Shown: piece after piece, positions 5,478 to 6,180 of the stretch
Numbering within the stretch: the first letter of the stretch is position 1
How the letters are laid out: every line of letters starts with the position of its first letter
From: an uncultured Sutterella sp.
Lineage (GTDB): Bacteria; Pseudomonadota; Gammaproteobacteria; Burkholderiales; Burkholderiaceae_F
Direction: 5' to 3'
NCBI GenBank assembly: GCA_902477615.1
Contig: CABSHY010000087.1
Coordinates: forward strand, 1-6,180
DNA length: 6,180 bases
Made by a program: the position numbers and the translations under genes
Notes under the pieces: generated by a model
Told to the model about the DNA's origin: nothing
Seen by the model: the letters and a program-made list of their open reading frames with translations, nothing else
Database searches by the model: none

Positions 5478-5882
5478 ATGATTACTCGTGACGGTCCCTT
5501 GTGGCTTGTGGGGTTGTCTGTCAGTTGCGGTGCAACGTTGGGTGCCATGACGCGTTGGGGGTTGACCTATTACTTTAACGATAAGGTTTGGTTTTTAACC
5601 TCACCTTTGGGGACGGCGTTATCTAACCTCACCGCTGCTTACTTAATGGGGATGGCTTTGGCTTGGCTCTCCACGCGCCCTGAAATCAGCCCCGCTGTTC
5701 GCTTATTCATTATTACGGGTTTCTTAGGTGCCTTTTCAACTTTAACGGCCGTTTTGGGTGAAAATCTTCACTTCATCTTAAATAACCAATGGTTATCAGC
5801 CATTGAGCATTTCATGATTCACATTGTGGGTTCATTTATTGCTTTGGTGATGGGTGTTTTGACCATTCGCGGTCATTTTTAA
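5478..5882 (+). CDS. crcB: CrcB/FluC-family membrane protein with altered Phe-box
   Basis: FluC proteins are small inner-membrane fluoride channels that form antiparallel dimers and export cytoplasmic fluoride. The 134-residue length and four hydrophobic segments (about 8-28, 40-63, 72-95, 108-129) fit. Family landmarks are present: GATLGAMTRW with R26, GTALSNLTAAYLMG with N50, and GFLGAFSTLTAVLGE at 81-95. In typical members the last motif reads GFxGGxTTFSTF; here the two phenylalanines that line the pore correspond to L89 and V92, and TT is ST. The sequence also departs from the family in the fourth segment. The family call is firm, but fluoride conduction is uncertain. The preferred start is the ATG at 5478, with AGGA eight bases upstream; an in-frame GTG at 5463 overlaps that site. 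It is divergent from bcp and lies upstream of clpB. Confidence 0.85.
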   Translation: MITRDGPLWLVGLSVSCGATLGAMTRWGLTYYFNDKVWFLTSPLGTALSNLTAAYLMGMALAWLSTRPEISPAVRLFIITGFLGAFSTLTAVLGENLHFILNNQWLSAIEHFMIHIVGSFIALVMGVLTIRGHF

Positions 5883-5886
5883 CGTT

Positions 5887-5919
5887 TTGTGTTATCTGAA
5901 ACCAACTGTATCAACACAA
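5887..5919. repeat. Weak inverted repeat after crcB
   Basis: TTGTGTT (5887-5893) and AACACAA (5913-5919) could pair around a 19-base loop just past the crcB stop. The stem is AT-rich and no T run follows, so it is not a convincing terminator. Confidence 0.25.
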
Positions 5920-5974
5920 TATAACTATTTGAAAAATATAGAAATGTATTAATTTCTCGAGCATTTCCTTACCC

Positions 5975-6002
5975 CTTGAAATCAGAAACGTTGTCCCCAT
6001 AT
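5975..6002 (+). promoter_or_regulatory. Sigma-32 heat-shock promoter of clpB
   Basis: CTTGAAA (5975-5981), a 13-base spacer, then CCCCATAT (5995-6002). This closely matches the proteobacterial RpoH consensus (CTTGAAA, 13-15 bases, CCCCATNT), including the C run before CTTGAAA. Transcription would start near 6008-6012, giving a leader of about 60 bases before the clpB ATG at 6070. A TTGAAA/TATAGG pair with 18-base spacing overlaps it and could give some sigma-70 activity. Confidence 0.88.
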
Positions 6003-6022
6003 AGGAAGTAGTACAACGAGAT

Positions 6023-6055
6023 AAGTGCGTTTTGAAGTTCACTTTGAGCGCACTT
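6023..6055 (+). promoter_or_regulatory. Hairpin in the clpB 5' leader, ending at the ribosome site
   Basis: AAGTGCG (6023-6029) pairs with CGCACTT (6049-6055), with up to three further weak pairs inward. The 3' arm ends immediately before the Shine-Dalgarno sequence GAGGA (6056-6060). Stacking or occlusion near the ribosome site could modulate clpB translation, but the GAGGA itself is not visibly base-paired, so a thermosensor role is only a possibility. Confidence 0.4.
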
Positions 6056-6069
6056 GAGGAAATGTGAAA

Positions 6070-6180
6070 ATGAGACAAGATAAATTAACGACGAAATTCC
6101 AACAAGCCTTGGCCGATGCTCAAAGCATTGCGTTAGCCAATGACAATCAGATCATGGAAGGCGTGCACCTTTTGGCTGGC
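6070..6180 (+). CDS. clpB: ClpB disaggregase, N-terminus only (runs off the right edge)
   Basis: Only the first 37 residues are present. MRQDKLTTKFQQALADAQ, then NDNQIMEGVHLL, matches the start of the ClpB N-terminal Clp repeat domain. ClpB is the hexameric AAA+ ATPase that works with DnaK to rescue aggregated proteins after heat stress. The ATG at 6070 has GAGGA (6056-6060) nine bases upstream. The near-consensus sigma-32 promoter about 70-95 bases upstream supports both identity and heat-shock control. The AAA+ domains lie outside the window. Confidence 0.9.
   Translation, partial: MRQDKLTTKFQQALADAQSIALANDNQIMEGVHLLAG

Noticed and set aside
5941..5967. Overlapping inverted repeats (GAAAT/ATTTC, GAAATG/CATTTC) considered as a CIRCE-type operator for clpB
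   Set aside because: They do not resemble the CIRCE consensus TTAGCACTC-N9-GAGTGCTAA and are simple AT-rich matches expected by chance.

Overview
The window looks like a chromosomal segment of a betaproteobacterium. The bcp-phoH pair, a PhoH protein with a Lys/Ala-rich N-terminal tail, and a ClpB start reading MRQDKLTTKFQQALADAQ all fit Burkholderiales. The modest GC content suggests a low-GC lineage such as Sutterellaceae or Alcaligenaceae; this placement is inferred from gene content only.

The left half (about 1-3130) is AT-rich accessory DNA, with all genes on the minus strand. It begins with the 5' part of a fused restriction-modification gene: an N-terminal PD-(D/E)XK nuclease domain followed by an N6-adenine methyltransferase that runs off the left edge. 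The gene is broken exactly at a run of eight C (G on the plus strand, 651-658). One extra C, or two fewer, would restore a single reading frame through to the methyltransferase, so this looks like a phase-variable enzyme caught in the OFF state. A region of about 400 bp without a gene follows (1188-1595). It holds a palindrome near the R-M start, two hairpins and a pair of 20-bp direct repeats that may be insertion-sequence debris. Next come two minus-strand genes of unknown function (2157-3008 and 1596-2144). They are paralogues sharing an EHEIWxAIAL motif and appear translationally coupled.

The right half (3130-6180) is housekeeping DNA. A strong hairpin terminator (3135-3169) closes a bcp-phoH operon on the minus strand: a PrxQ/Bcp peroxiredoxin and a PIN-PhoH ATPase/ribonuclease. 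Divergently on the plus strand lies a CrcB/FluC-family membrane protein in which the usually conserved Phe-box residues are replaced. After it comes the start of clpB, preceded by a near-consensus heat-shock sigma-32 promoter and a 5' UTR hairpin.

The main points of interest are the homopolymer switch in the R-M gene, the uncharacterised paralogous pair beside it, the structured repeat-bearing gap between them, and the divergent CrcB.
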